Assembly: GCF_000003605.2 (NCBI RefSeq) | Contig: NW_003124657.1 | Span: 1 to 40,116, forward strand | DNA: 40,116 nt | Origin: Saccoglossus kowalevskii | Lineage: Eukaryota > Hemichordata > Enteropneusta > Harrimaniidae | Direction: 5' to 3' | Shown here: piece after piece, positions 24,646 through 36,430 of the stretch | Position numbering within the stretch: position 1 is the stretch's first letter | Layout of the letters: every line of letters begins with the position of its first letter | Position numbers and translations under genes: made by a program | The notes under the pieces: generated by a model | What the model was told of the DNA's origin: nothing | Database searches by the model: none | The model's input: the letters and a program-made list of their open reading frames with translations, nothing else

Positions 24646-24840
24646 CATTCCAAAACCTTGTCTACTTTATCTGCTGTGAGTGGCAAGTCAGTGACTGATT
24701 ATGTGGTCCAGGGAGTCAGTTGAGTGGGATATTCACCTCCTCACATTGCAAATCTTGTCTACTTTATCTGCTGTGAGTGGCATGTCATCGGCTGATTATG
24801 TGGTCCAGGGAGCCAGTTGAGTGGGATATTCACCTCCTCA
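24646..24840 (+). repeat. 2-monomer HOR with a 98-bp monomer, copy 2
   Basis: Direct repeat of 24,451-24,645, including the extra base. The shared insertion shows that this 98-bp monomer is a true inherited variant. GTAGTGCAGGG near 24,607 is private to the second monomer of copy 1. Confidence 0.88.
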
Positions 24841-25803
24841 TATTCCAAATCTTGTCTGCTTTATTTGCTGTGAGTGACATGTCAGTGGCTGATTCTGTGG
24901 TCCAGGGAGCCAGTTGAGTGAGATACTCACCTCCTTACATTGCAAATCTTGTCTGCTTTATTTGCTGTGAGTGACATGTCATCGGCTGATTATGTGGTCC
25001 AGGGAGCCAGTTGGGTGGGATATTCACCTCCTCACATTACAAATTTTGTCTGCTTTATTTGCTGTGAGTGACATGTCAGTGGCTGATTCTGTGGTCCAGA
25101 GAGCCAGTTGAGTGTGATATTCACCTCCTCACATTGCAAATCTTGTCTGCTTTATTTGCTGTGAGTGGCATGTCAGTGGCTGATTATGTGGTCCAGGGAG
25201 CCAGTTGAGTGGGATATTCACCTCCTCACATTGCAAATCTTGTCTGCTTTATTTGCTGTGAGTGGCATGTCAGTGGCTGATTCTGTGGTCCAGGGAGCCA
25301 GTTGAGTGGGATATTCACCTCCTCACATTGCAAATCTTGTCTGCTTTATTTGCTATGAGTGACATGTCAGCTGCTGATTATGTGGTCCAGGGAGCCAGTT
25401 GAGTGTGATATTCACCTCCTCACATTGCAAATCTTGTCTGCTTTATTTGCTATGAGTGACATGTCAGCTGCTGATTATGTGGTCCAGGGAGCCAGTTGAG
25501 TGTGATATTCACCTCCTCACATTGCAAATCTTGTCTACTTTATTTGCTATGAGTGACATGTCATCGGCTGATTATGTGGTCCAGGGAGCCAGTTGGGTGG
25601 GATATTCACCTCCTCACATTGCAAATCTTGTCTGCTTTATTTGCTGTGAGTAACATGTCAGTGGCTGATCATGTGGTCCAGGGAGCCAGTTGAGTGAGAT
25701 ATTCACCTCCTCACATTGCAAATCTTGTCTACTTTATTTGCTATGAGTGACATGTCATCGGCTGATTATGTGGTCCAGGGAGCCAGTTGAGTAGGATATT
25801 CAC

Positions 25804-25842
25804 CTCCCACATTGCAAATCTGTCCGCTTTATTGCTATGAGT
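25804..25842 (+). repeat. Indel cluster 2
   Basis: Three one-base losses in about 35 bases, all in homopolymers: CCTCCCAC, AATCTGTCC and TTATTGCT. The related monomers at 33,285 and 34,546 have the same TGTCCGC variant but none of the losses. They are therefore private to this copy. Confidence 0.78.
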
Positions 25843-26680
25843 GTCATGTCATCGGCTGATTATGTGGTCTAGGGAGCCAGTTGAGTGTGATATTCACCTC
25901 CTCACATTCCAAATCTTGTCTGCTTTATTTGCTATGAGTGGCATGTCATCGGCTGATTATGTGGTCCAGGGAGCCAGTTGAGTGGGATATGCTCCTCCTC
26001 ACATTGCAAATTTTGTCTGCTTTATAAACTGTGAGTGACATGTCAGCGGCTGATTCTGTGGTCCGGGGAGCCAGTTGAGTGGGATATTCACCTCCTCACA
26101 TTGCAAATCTTGTCTGCTTTATTTGCTGTGAGTGGCATGTCAGTGGCTGATTATGTGGTCCAGGGAGAGAGTTGAGTGGGATATTCACCTCCCCACATTG
26201 CAAATCTTGTCTGCTTTATTTTCTATGATTGGTATGTCATCGGCTGATTATGTGGTCCAGGGAGCCAGTTGAGTGAGATATTCACCTCCTCACATTCCAA
26301 ATCTTGTCTGCTTTATTTGCTATGAGTGGCATGTCAGTGGCTGATTATGTGGTCCAGGGAGCCAGTTGAGTGGGATATTCACCTCCCCACATTGCAAATC
26401 TTGTCTGCTTTATTTTCTATGAGTGGTATGTCATCGGCTGATTATGTGGTCCAGGGAGCCAGTTGAGTGGGATATTCACCTCCCCACATTCCAAATCTTG
26501 TCTGCTTTATTTGCTATGAGTGGCATGTCATCGGCTGATTATGTGGTCCAGGGAGCCAGTTGAGTGAGATATTCACCTCCTCATATTCCAAATCTTGTCT
26601 GCTTTATTTGCTATGAGTGGCATGTCAGTGGCTGATTATGTGGTCCAGGGAGCCAGTTGAGTATGATATTCACCTCCTCA
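25830..26680 (+). repeat. Block I, copy 1
   Basis: Order: GGTCTAGGG, GTGTGATATTC with G21C, a GATATGC-like monomer (here GATATGCTCC), ATAAACT/CCGGGG (26,021), GGGAGAGAGTT (26,164), TTTTCT, and a CATATTCC monomer (26,582). The copy at 34,546-35,510 has the same order with one extra monomer before CATATTCC (offset 8,722, then 8,819). Confidence 0.86.
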
Positions 26681-26754
26681 CATTCCAAATCTTGTCTGCT
26701 TTATTTGCTATGAGTGTCATGTCATCGGCTGATTATGTGGTCCAGGGAGCCAGT

Positions 26755-27530
26755 TGAGTGAGATATTCACCTCCTCACATTGCAAATCTTGTCTGCTTTA
26801 TTTGCTATGAGTGGCATGTCATCGGCAGATTCTGTGGTCCAGGGAGCCAGTTGAGTGAGATATTCACCTCCTCACATTGCAAATCTTGTCTGCTTTATTT
26901 GCTATGAGTGGCATGTCAACGGCTGATTCTGTGGTCCAGGGAGCCAGTTGAGTGGGATATTCACCTCCTCACATTGCAAATCTTGTCTGCTTTATTTGCT
27001 ATGAGTGTCATGTCATCGGCTGATTATGTGGTCCAGTGAGCCAGTTGAGTGAGATATTCACCTCCTCACATTGCAAATCTTGTCTACTTTATTTACTATG
27101 AGTGTCATGTCAGTGGCTGATTATGTGGTCCAGGGAGCCAGTTGAGTGGGATATTCACCTCCTCACATTGCAAATCTTGTCTGCTTTATTTGCTATGAGT
27201 GGCATGTCATCGGCTGATAATGTGGTCCAGGGAGCCAGTTGAGTGAGATATTCACCTCCTCACATTGCAAATCTTGTCTACTTTATTTGCTATGAGTGTC
27301 ATGTCAGTGGCTGATTATGTGGTCCAGGGAGCCAGTTGAGTGGGATATTCACCTCCTCACATTGCAAATCTTGTCTGCTTTATTTGCTATGAGTGGCATG
27401 TCAGTGGCTGATTATGTTGTGCAGGGAGCCAGTTGAGTGAGATATTCACCTCCTCACATTCCAAATCTTGTCTGCTTTATTTGCTGTGAGTGACATGTTA
27501 GCGGCTGATTATGTGGTCCAGGGAGCCAGT
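26755..27530 (+). repeat. Block B, copy 1
   Basis: Rare words CGGCAGATTCTG (26,823), AACGGCTGATTCTG, CCAGTGAGCC, TTTACTATGAG, GGCTGATAATG, GTTGTGC and GACATGTTAGCGG appear in this order here and at 38,483-39,240. Confidence 0.9.
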
Positions 27531-27706
27531 TGAGTGAGATATTCACCTCCTCACATTGCAAATCTTGTCTGCTTTATTTGCTATGAGTGGCATGTCATCG
27601 GCTGATTATGTGGTCCAGGGAGCCAGTTGAGTGAGATATTCACCTCCTCACATTGCAAATCTTGTCTGCTTTATTTGCTATGAGTGTCATGTCATCGGCT
27701 GATTAT
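27513..27706 (+). repeat. 2-monomer HOR (194 bp), copy 1
   Basis: A GTGGCATGTCATCGG monomer followed by a GTGTCATGTCATCGG monomer. The following unit repeats this pair; GTTGTCC markers end the pairs at 27,707 and 27,901, exactly 194 bp apart. Confidence 0.85.
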
Positions 27707-27900
27707 GTTGTCCAGGGAGCCAGTTGAGTGAGATATTCACCTCCTCACATTGCAAATCTTGTCTGCTTTATTTGCTATGAGTGGCATGTCATCGGCTGAT
27801 TATGTGGTCCAGGGAGCCAGTTGAGTGAGATATTCACCTCCTCACATTGCAAATCTTGTCTGCTTTATTTGCTATGAGTGTCATGTCATCGGCTGATTAT
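27707..27900 (+). repeat. 2-monomer HOR (194 bp), copy 2
   Basis: Direct repeat of 27,513-27,706. A simple dimer expansion. Confidence 0.85.
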
Positions 27901-28610
27901 GTTGTCCAGGGAGCCAGTTGAGTGAGATATTCACCTCCTCACATTGCAAATCTTGTCTGCTTTATTTGCTGTGAGTGGCATGTCATCGGCTGATTCTGTG
28001 GTCCAGGGTGCCAGTTGAGTGGGATATTCACCTCCTCACATTCCAAATCTTGTCTACTTTATTTGCTATGAGTGTCATGTCAGTGGCTGATTATGTGGTC
28101 CAGGGAGCCAGTTGAGTGAGATATTCACCTCCTCACATTGCAAATCTTGTCTGCTTTATTTGCTATGAGTGTCATGTCATCGGCTGATTATGTGGTCCAG
28201 GGAGCCAGTTGAGTGAGATATTCACCTCCTCACATTGCAAATCTTGTCTGCTTTATTTGCTATGAGTGACATGTCAGCAGCTGATTCTGTGGTCCAGGGA
28301 GCCAGTTGAGTGGGATATTCACCTCCTCACATTGCAAATCTTGTCTGCTTTATTTGCTATGAGTGGCATGTCAGTGACTGATTCTGTGGTCCAGGGAGCC
28401 AGTTGAGTGGGATACTCACCTCCTCACATTGCAAATCTTGTCTGCTTTATTTGCTATGAGTGACATATCAGCAGCTGATTCTGTGGTCCAGGGAGCCAGT
28501 TGAGTGGGATATTCACCTCCTCACATTGCAATCTTGTCTGCTTTATTTGCTATGAGTGGCATGTCAGCAGCTGATTCTGTGGTCCAGGGAGCCAGTTGAG
28601 TGAGATATTC

Positions 28611-28655
28611 ACGTCTCACATTGCAAATCTGTCTGCTTTATTGCTATGAGTGGCA
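28611..28655 (+). repeat. Indel cluster 3
   Basis: CACGTCTCAC (one base lost plus a substitution), AATCTGTC and TTATTGCT in one monomer, with another one-base loss (GCAATCTTG) at about 28,529. It lies directly before the start of 9-mer HOR copy 2 at 28,676, so it may mark a junction as well as an error. Confidence 0.75.
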
Positions 28656-28675
28656 TGTCATCGGCTGATTATGTT

Positions 28676-29547
28676 GTGCAGGGAGCCAGTTGAGTGAGAT
28701 ATTCACCTCCTCACATTGCAAATCTTGTCTGCTTTATCTGCTGTGAGTGACATGTCATCGGCTGATTATGTGGTCCAGGGAGCCAGTTGAGTGAGATATT
28801 CACCTCCTCACATTGCAAATCTTGTCTACTTTATCTGCTGTGAGTGACATGTCAGTGGCTGATTATGTGGTCCAGGAGCCAGTTGAGTGAGATACTCACC
28901 TCCTCACATTGCAAATCTTGTCTGCTTTATTTGCTATGAGTAACATGTCAGTGGCTGATTATGTGGTCCAGGGAGCCAGTTGGGTGGGATATGCACCTCC
29001 TCACATTGCAAATCTTGTCTGCTTTATTTGCTATGAGTAACATGTCAGTGGCTGATTCTGTGGTCCAGGGAGCCAGTTGAGTGGGATATGCACCTCCTCA
29101 CATTGCAAATCTTGTCTACTTTATCTGCTGTGAGAGACATGTCATCGGCTGATTATGTGGTCCAGGGAGCCAGTTGAGTGGGATATTCACCTCCTCACAT
29201 TCCAAATCTTGTCTACTTTATTTGCTATGAGTGGCATGTCATCGGCTGATTATGTGGTCCAGAGAGCCAGTTGAGTGGGATATTCACCTCCTCACATTCC
29301 AAATCTTGTCTACTTTATTTGCTATGAGTGGCATGTCAACGGCTGATTCTGTGGTCCAGGGAGCCAGTTGAGTGAGATACTCACCTCCTCACATTGCAAA
29401 TCTTGTCTGCTTTATTTGCTATGAGTGTCATGTCATCGGCTGATTCTGTGGTCCAGGGAGCCAGTTGAGTGAGATATTCACCTCCTCACATTGCAAATCT
29501 TGTCTACTTTATTTGCTGTGAGTGACATGTCAGTGGCTGATTATGTT
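28676..29547 (+). repeat. 9-monomer HOR, copy 2 (872 bp)
   Basis: Same nine-monomer order as 2,109-2,980, including the inherited loss in CCAGGAGCC (about 28,873). The GTGC marker offset from copy 1 is 26,567, which is 274 monomers minus the 11 bases of indels I counted between them. GTGAGAGACATG near 29,130 is private. Confidence 0.92.
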
Positions 29548-30253
29548 GTGCAGGGAGCCAGTTGAGTGAGATATTCACCTCCTCACATTGCAAGTCTTGT
29601 CTGCTTTATCTGCTGTGAGTGACATGTCATCGGCTGATTATGTGGTCCAGGGAGCCAGTTGAGTGAGATATTCACCTCCTCACATTGCAAATCTTGTCTA
29701 CTTTATCTGCTGTGAGTGACATGTCAGTGGCTGATTATGTGGTACAGGGAGCCAGTTGAGTGAGATACTCACCTCCTCACATTGCAAATCTTGTCTGCTT
29801 TATTTGCTATGAGTAACATGTCAGTGGCTGATTATGTGGTCCAAGGAGCCAGTTGGGTGGGATATGCACCTCCTCACATTGCAAATCTTGTCTGCTTTAT
29901 TTGCTATGAGTAACATGTCAGTGGCTGATTCTGTGGTCCAGGGAGCCAGTAGAGTGGGATATGCACCTCCTCACATTGCAAATCTTGTCTACTTTATCTG
30001 CTGTGAGTGACATGTCATCGGCTGATTATGTGGTCCAGGGAGCCAGTTGAGTGGGATATTCACCTCCTCACATTCCAAATCTTGTCTACTTTATTTGCTA
30101 TGAGTGGCATGTCATCGGCTGATTATGTGGTCCAGAGAGCCAGTTGAGTGGGATATTCACCTCCTCGCATTCCAAATCTTGTCTACTTTATTTGCTATGA
30201 GTGGCATGTCAACGGCTGATTCTGTGGTCCAGGGAGCCAGTTGAGTGAGATAC
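29548..30253 (+). repeat. 9-monomer HOR, copy 3 (broken at its right end)
   Basis: In direct tandem with copy 2. It lacks the CCAGGAGCC deletion (GGTACAGGGAGCC instead). Private changes: GCAAGTCTTG, CCAAGGAGCC, CAGTAGAGTGG and CCTCGCATTCC. The match to copy 2 stops within the GATACTC monomer at indel cluster 4, where an unrelated CAGCGG/GATTCCG monomer follows. Confidence 0.9.
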
Positions 30254-30278
30254 TCACCTCTCACATGCAAATCTGTCT
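30254..30278 (+). repeat. Indel cluster 4 at the end of HOR copy 3
   Basis: CACCTCTCAC, CACATGC and AATCTGTC give three one-base losses in about 20 bases. The HOR order breaks at the same place. Confidence 0.78.
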
Positions 30279-30929
30279 GCTTTATTTGCTATGAGTGGCA
30301 TGTCAGCGGCTGATTCCGTGGTCCAGGGAGCCTGTTGAGTGAGATATTCACCTCCTCACATTGCAAATCTTGTCTGCTTTATTTGCTATGAGTGTCATGT
30401 CATCGGCTGATTATGTGGTCCAGGGAGCCAGTTGAGTGAGATATTCACCTCCCCACATTGCAAATCTTGTCTGCTTTATTTGCTATGAGTGTCATGTCAT
30501 CGGCTGATTATGTGGTCCAGGGAGCCAGTTGAGTGAGATATTCACCTCCTCACATTCCAAATCTTGTCTGCTTTATTTGCTATGAGTGACATGTCATCGG
30601 CTGATTCTGTGGTCCAGGGAGCCAGTTGAGTGGGATATGCACCTCCTCACATTCCAAATCTTGTCTGCTTTATTTGCTGTGAGTGGCATGTCAGTGGCTG
30701 ATTCTGTGGTCCAGGAAGCCAGTTGAGTGGGTTATTCACCTCCTCACATTGCAAATCTTGTCTGCTTTATTTGCTATGAGTGGCATGTCATCGGCTGATT
30801 CTGTGGTCCAGGGAGCCAGTTGAGTGAGATATTCACCTCCTCACATTGCAAATCTTGTCTGCTTTATTTGCTATGAGTGTCATGTCATCGGCAGATTATG
30901 TGGTCCAGGGAGCCAGTTGAGTGGGATAT

Positions 30930-32640
30930 TCACCTCCCCACATTGCAAATCTTGTCTGCTTTATTTTCTATGAGTGGTATGTCATCGGCTGATTATGTGG
31001 TCCAGGGAGCCAGTTGAGTGAGATATTCACCTCCTCACATTGCAAATCTTGTCTGCTTTATTTGCTATGAGTGTCATGTCATCGGCTGATTATGTGGTCC
31101 AGGGAGCCAGTTGAGTGGGATATTCACCTCCCCACATTGCAAATCTTGTCTGCTTTATTTGCTATGAGTGTCATGTCATCGGCTGATTATGTGGTCCAGG
31201 GAGCCAGTTGAGTGGGATATTCACCTCCCCACATTGCAAATCTTGTCTGCTTTATTTGCTATGAGTGACATGTCATCGGCTGATTATGTGGTCCAGGGAG
31301 CCAGTTGAGTGGGATATTCACCTCCCCACATTGCAAATCTTGTCTACTTTATTTGCTATGAGTGGCATGTCATCGGCTGATTATGTGGTCCAGGGAGCCA
31401 GTTGAGTGGGGTATTCACCTCCTCACATTCCAAATCTTCTCTACTTTATTTGCTGTGAATGGCATGTCAGCGGCTGATTATGTGGTCCAGGGAGCCAGTT
31501 GAGTGGGATATTCACCTCCCCACATTGCAAATCTTGTCTACTTTATTTGCTATGAGTGGCATGTCATCGGCTGATTATGTGGTCCAGGGAGCCAGTTGAG
31601 TGGGGTATTCACCTACTCACATTCCAAATCTTCTCTACTTTATTTGCTGTGAATGGCATGTCAGCGGCTGATTATGTGGTCCAGGGAGCCAGTTGAGTGG
31701 GATATTCACCTCCCCACATTGCGAATCTTGTCTGCTTTATTTGGTATGAGTGTCATGTCATCGGCTGATTCTGTGGTCCAGGGAGCCAGTTGAGTGAGAT
31801 ATTCACCTCCCCACATTGCAAATCTTGTCTGCTTTATTTGCTATGAGTGTCATGTCATCGGCTGATTATGTGGTCCAGGGAGCCAGTTGAGTGAGATATT
31901 CACCTCCTCACATTGCAAATCTTGTCTGCTTTATTTGCTATGAGTGGTATGTCATCGGCTGATTATGTGGTCCAGGGAGCCAGTTGAGTGGGATATTCAC
32001 CTCCCCACATTGCAAATCTTGTCTACTTTATTTGCTATGAGTGGCATGTCATCGGCTGATTATGTGGTCCAGGGAGCCAGTTGGGTGGGATATTCACCTC
32101 CTTACATTCCAAATCTTGTCTACTTTATTTGCTATGAGTGGCATGTCATCGGCTAATTCTGTGGTCCAGGGAGCCAGTTGAGTGGGATATTCACCTCCCC
32201 ACATTCCAAATCTTGTCTACTTTATTTGCTATGAGTGGCATGTCATCGGCTGATTCTGTGGTCCAGGGAGCCATTTGAGTGGGATATTCACCTCCCCACA
32301 TTCCAAATCTTCTCTACTTTATTTGCTGTGAATGGCATGTCATCGGCTGATTCTGTGGTCCAGGAAGCCAGTTGAGTGGGATATGCACCTCCTCACATTG
32401 CAAATTTTGTCTGCTTTATAAACTGTGAGTGACATGTCAGCGGCTGATTCTGTGGTCCGGGGAGCCAGTTGAGTGAGATATTCACCTCCTCACATTCCAA
32501 ATCTTGTCTACTTTATTTGCTATGAGTGGCATGTCATCGGCTGATTATGTGGTCCAGGGAGCCAGTTGGGTGGGATATTCACCTCCTGACATTCCAAATC
32601 TTGTCTGCTTTATTTGCAGTGAGTGGCATGTCAGTGGCTG
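30930..32640 (+). repeat. Block C, third copy (about 1.7 kb)
   Basis: Partner of 20,271-21,890. Private changes include CACCTACTCAC (about 31,615), CATTGCGAATC (about 31,722), TTTGGTATGAG and TTTGCAGTGAG (about 32,617). It has CCAAATCTTC where the 20-21 kb copy has CCAGATCTTC, and one extra monomer. Confidence 0.88.
32180..32620 (+). repeat. CTTCTCTAC/GAATGG block, copy 3
   Basis: Third copy of the block at 14,741 and 21,440. It shares CCTGACATTCC near 32,585 with the 21.8-kb copy but not with the 15.1-kb copy, so these two are the closer pair. Confidence 0.87.
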
Positions 32641-33284
32641 ATTCTGTGGTCCAGGAAGCCAGTTGAGTGGGATATTCACCTCCTCACATTGCAAATCTTG
32701 TCTGCTTTATTTGCTATGAGTGGCATGTCATCGGCTAATTCTGTGGTCCAGGGAGCCAGTTGAGTGGGATATTCACCTCCTCACATTCCACATCTTGTCT
32801 ACTTTATCTGCTGTGAGTGACATGTCAGTGGCTGATTCTGTGGTCCAGGGAGCCAGTTGAGTGGGATATGCACCTCCTCACATTGCAAATTTTGTCTGCT
32901 TTATAAACTGTGAGTGACATATCAGCGGCTGATTCTGTGGTCCGGGGAGCCAGTTGAGTGAGATATTTACCTCCTCACATTGCAAATCTTGTCTGCTTTA
33001 TTTGCTATGAGTGGCATGTCAGTGGCTGATTATGTGGTCCAGGGAGCCAGTTGAGTGGGATATTCACCTCCCCACATTGCAAATCTTGTCTGCTTTATTT
33101 TCTATGAGTGGTATGTCATCGGCTGATTATGTGGTCCAGGGAGCCAGTTGAGTGAGATATTCACCTCCTCACATTGCAAATCTTGTCTGCTTTATTTGCT
33201 ATGAGTGTCATGTCATCGGCTGATTATGTGGTCCAGGGAGCCAGTTGAGTGGGATATTCACATCCTCACATTGCAAATTTTGTC

Positions 33285-33600
33285 CGCTTTATTTGCTATG
33301 AGTGTCATGTCATCGGCTGATTATGTGGTCTAGGGAGCCAGTTGAGTGTGATATTCACCTCCTCACATTCCAAATCTTGTCTGCTTTATTTGCTATGAGT
33401 GGCATGTCATCGGCTGATTATGTGGTCCAGGGAGCCAGTTGAGTGGGATATGCACCTCCTCACATTGCAAATTTTGTCTGCTTTATAAACTGTGGGTGAC
33501 ATGTCAGCGGCTGATTCTGTGGTCCGGGGAGCCAGTTGAGTGGGATATTCACCTCCTCACATTGCAAATCTTGTCTGCTTTATTTGCTATGAGTGGCATG
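33285..33600 (+). repeat. 13-monomer HOR marker segment, copy 1
   Basis: TGTCCGC, GGTCTAGGG, GTGTGATATTC/G21C, GATATGC, ATAAACTGTGGG (33,482), CCGGGG. It repeats exactly 1,261 bp downstream at 34,546-34,861; ACTGTGGG is nearly unique to this pair (also 22,143). A related segment is at about 25,820. Confidence 0.87.
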
Positions 33601-34426
33601 TCATCGGCTGATTATGTGGTCCAGGGAGCCACTTGAGTGTGATATCCACCTCCTCACATTGCAAATCTTGTCTGCTTTATTTGCTATGAGTGACATGTCA
33701 GCGGCTGATTCTGTGGTCCAGGGAGCCAGTTGAGTGGGATATTCACCTCCCCACATTGCAAATCTTGTCTGCTTTATTTGTTATGAGTGGCATGTCATCG
33801 GCTGATTATGTGGTCCAGGGAGCCAGTTGAGAGAGATATTCACCTCCTCACATTGCAAATCTTGTCTGCTTTATTTGCTATGAGTGGCATGTCAGTGGCT
33901 GATTATGTGGTCCAGGGAGCCAGTTGAGTGAGATATTCACCTCCTCACATTGCAAATCTTGTCTGCTTTATTTGCTATGAGTGGCATGTCATCGGCTGAT
34001 TATGTGGTCCAGGGAGCCAGTTGAGTGGGATATTCACCTCCTCACATTGCAAATTTTGTCTGCTTTATAAACTGTGAGTGACATGTCAGCGGCTGATTCT
34101 GTGGTCCGGGGAGCCAGTTGAGTGGGATATTCACCTCCTCACATTGCAAATCTTGTCTGCTTTATTTGCTATGAGTGGCATGTCAGTGGCTGATTATGTG
34201 GTCGAGGGAGACAGTTGAGTGGGATATTCACCTCCCCACATTGCAAATCTTGTCTGCTTTATTTTCTATGAGTGGTATGTCATCGGCTGATTATGTGGTC
34301 CAGGGAGCCAGTTGAGTGAGATATTCACCTCCTCACATTGCAAATCTTGTCTACTTTATTTGCTATGAGTGACATGTCAGCGGCTGATTATGTGGTCCAG
34401 GGAGCCAGTTGAGTGGGATATTCACC
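33596..34426 (+). repeat. Block J, copy 2
   Basis: Partner of 18,280-19,110. Private changes: GGGAGCCACTTGAG (about 33,630) and GGTCGAGGGAGACAG (about 34,203). It lies between the two 13-mer marker segments and supplies most of that HOR's content. Confidence 0.87.
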
Positions 34427-34545
34427 TCCCCACATTGCAAATCTTGTCTGCTTTATTTTCTATGAGTGGTATGTCATCGGCTGATTATGTGGTCCAGGGA
34501 GCCAGTTGAGTGGGATATTCACCTCCCCACATTGCAAATCTTGTC

Positions 34546-35510
34546 CGCTTTATTTGCTATGAGTGTCATGTCATCGGCTGATTATGTGGTCTAGGGAGCC
34601 AGTTGAGTGTGATATTCACCTCCTCACATTCCAAATCTTGTCTGCTTTATTTGCTATGAGTGGCATGTCATCGGCTGATTATGTGGTCCAGGGAGCCAGT
34701 TGAGTGGGATATGCACCTCCTCACATTGCAAATTTTGTCTGCTTTATAAACTGTGGGTGACATGTCAGCGGCTGATTCTGTGGTCCGGGGAGCCAGTTGA
34801 GTGGGATATTCACCTCCTCACATTGCAAATCTTGTCTGCTTTATTTGCTATGAGTGGCATGTCAGTGGCTGATTATGTGGTCCAGGGAGAGAGTTCAGTG
34901 GGATATTCACCTCCCCACATTGCAAATCTTGTCTGCTTTATTTTCTATGAGTGGTATGTCATCGGCTGATTATGTGGTCCAGGGAGCCAGTTGAGTGAGA
35001 TATTCACCTCCTCACATTCCAAATCTTGTCTGCTTTATTTGCTATGAGTGGCATGTCAGTGGCTGATTATGTGGTCCAGGGAGCCAGTTGAGTGGGATAT
35101 TCACCTCCCCACATTGCAAATCTTGTCTGCTTTATTTTCTATGAGTGGTATGTCATCGGCTGATTATGTGGTCCAGGGAGCCAGTTGAGTGGGATATTCA
35201 CCTCCCCACATTCCAAATCTTGTCTGCTTTATTTGCTATGAGTGGCATGTCATCGGCTGATTATGTGGTCCAGGGAGCCAGTTGAGTGGGATATTCACCT
35301 CCTCACATTGCAAATCTTGTCTGCTTTATTTGCTATGAGTGTCATGTCATCTGCTGATTATGTGGTCCAGGGAGCCAGTTGAGTGAGATATTCACCTCCT
35401 CATATTCCAAATCTTGTCTGCTTTATTTGCTATGAGTGGCATGTCAGTGGCTGATTATGTGGTCCAGGGAGCCAGTTGAGTGGATATTCACCTCCTCACA
35501 TTCCAAATCT
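34546..35510 (+). repeat. Block I, copy 2, and 13-mer marker segment, copy 2
   Basis: The left part repeats 33,285-33,600; the whole matches 25,830-26,680 with one extra monomer (near 35,290-35,385). GAGAGAGTTCAG near 34,889 and a one-base loss in GAGTGGATATTC (about 35,481) are private. Confidence 0.85.
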
Positions 35511-35557
35511 TGTCTGCTTTATTTGCTATGAGTGGCATGTCATCGACTGATTATGTG

Positions 35558-36430
35558 GTCCAGGGATCCAGTTGAGTGAGATATTCACCTCCTCACATTG
35601 CAAATCTTGTCTGCTTTATCTGCTGTGAGTGACATGTCATCGGCTGATTATGTGGTCCAGGGAGCCAGTTGAGTGAGATATTCACCTCCTCACATTGCAA
35701 ATCTTGTCTACTTTATCTGCTGTGAGTGACATGTCAGTGGCTGATTATGTGGTCCAGGGAGCCAGTTGAGTGAGATACTCACCTCCTCACATTGCAAATC
35801 TTGTCTGCTATATTTGCTATGAGTAACATGTCAGTGGCTGATTATGTGGTCCAGGGAGCCAGTTGGGTGGGATATGCACCTCCTCACATTGCAAATCTTG
35901 TCTGCTTTATTTGCTATGAGTAACATGTCAGTGGCTGATTCTGTGGTCCAGGGAGCCAGTTGAGTGGGATATGCACCTCCTCACATTGCAAATCTTGTCT
36001 ACTTTATCTGCTGTGAGTGACATGTCATCGGCTGATTATGTGGTCCAGGGAGCCAGTTGAGTGGGATATTCACCTCCTCACATTCCAAATCTTGTCTACT
36101 TTATTTGCTATGAGTGGCATGTCATCGGCTGATTATGTGGTCCAGAGAGCCAGTTGAGTGGGATATTCACCTCCTCACATTCCAAATCTTGTCTACTTTA
36201 TTTGCTATGAGTGGCATGTCAACGGCTGATTCTGTGGTCCAGGGAGCCAGTTGAGAGAGATACTCACCTCCTCACATTGCAAATCTTGTCTGCTTTATTT
36301 GCTATGAGTGTCATGTCATCGGCTGATTCTGTGGTCTAGGGAGCCAGTTGAGTGAGATATTCACCTCCTCACATTGCAAATCTTGTCTACTTTATTTGCT
36401 GTGAGTGACATGTCAGTGGCTGATTCTGTG
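35558..36430 (+). repeat. 9-monomer HOR, copy 4 (873 bp)
   Basis: Same order as the copies at 2,109, 28,676 and 29,548, with full 97-bp monomers throughout. Private changes: GGGATCCAG, CTGCTATATTTGC, TTGAGAGAGATACTC and GGTCTAGGG. The junctions at both ends differ from the other copies. Confidence 0.9.
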
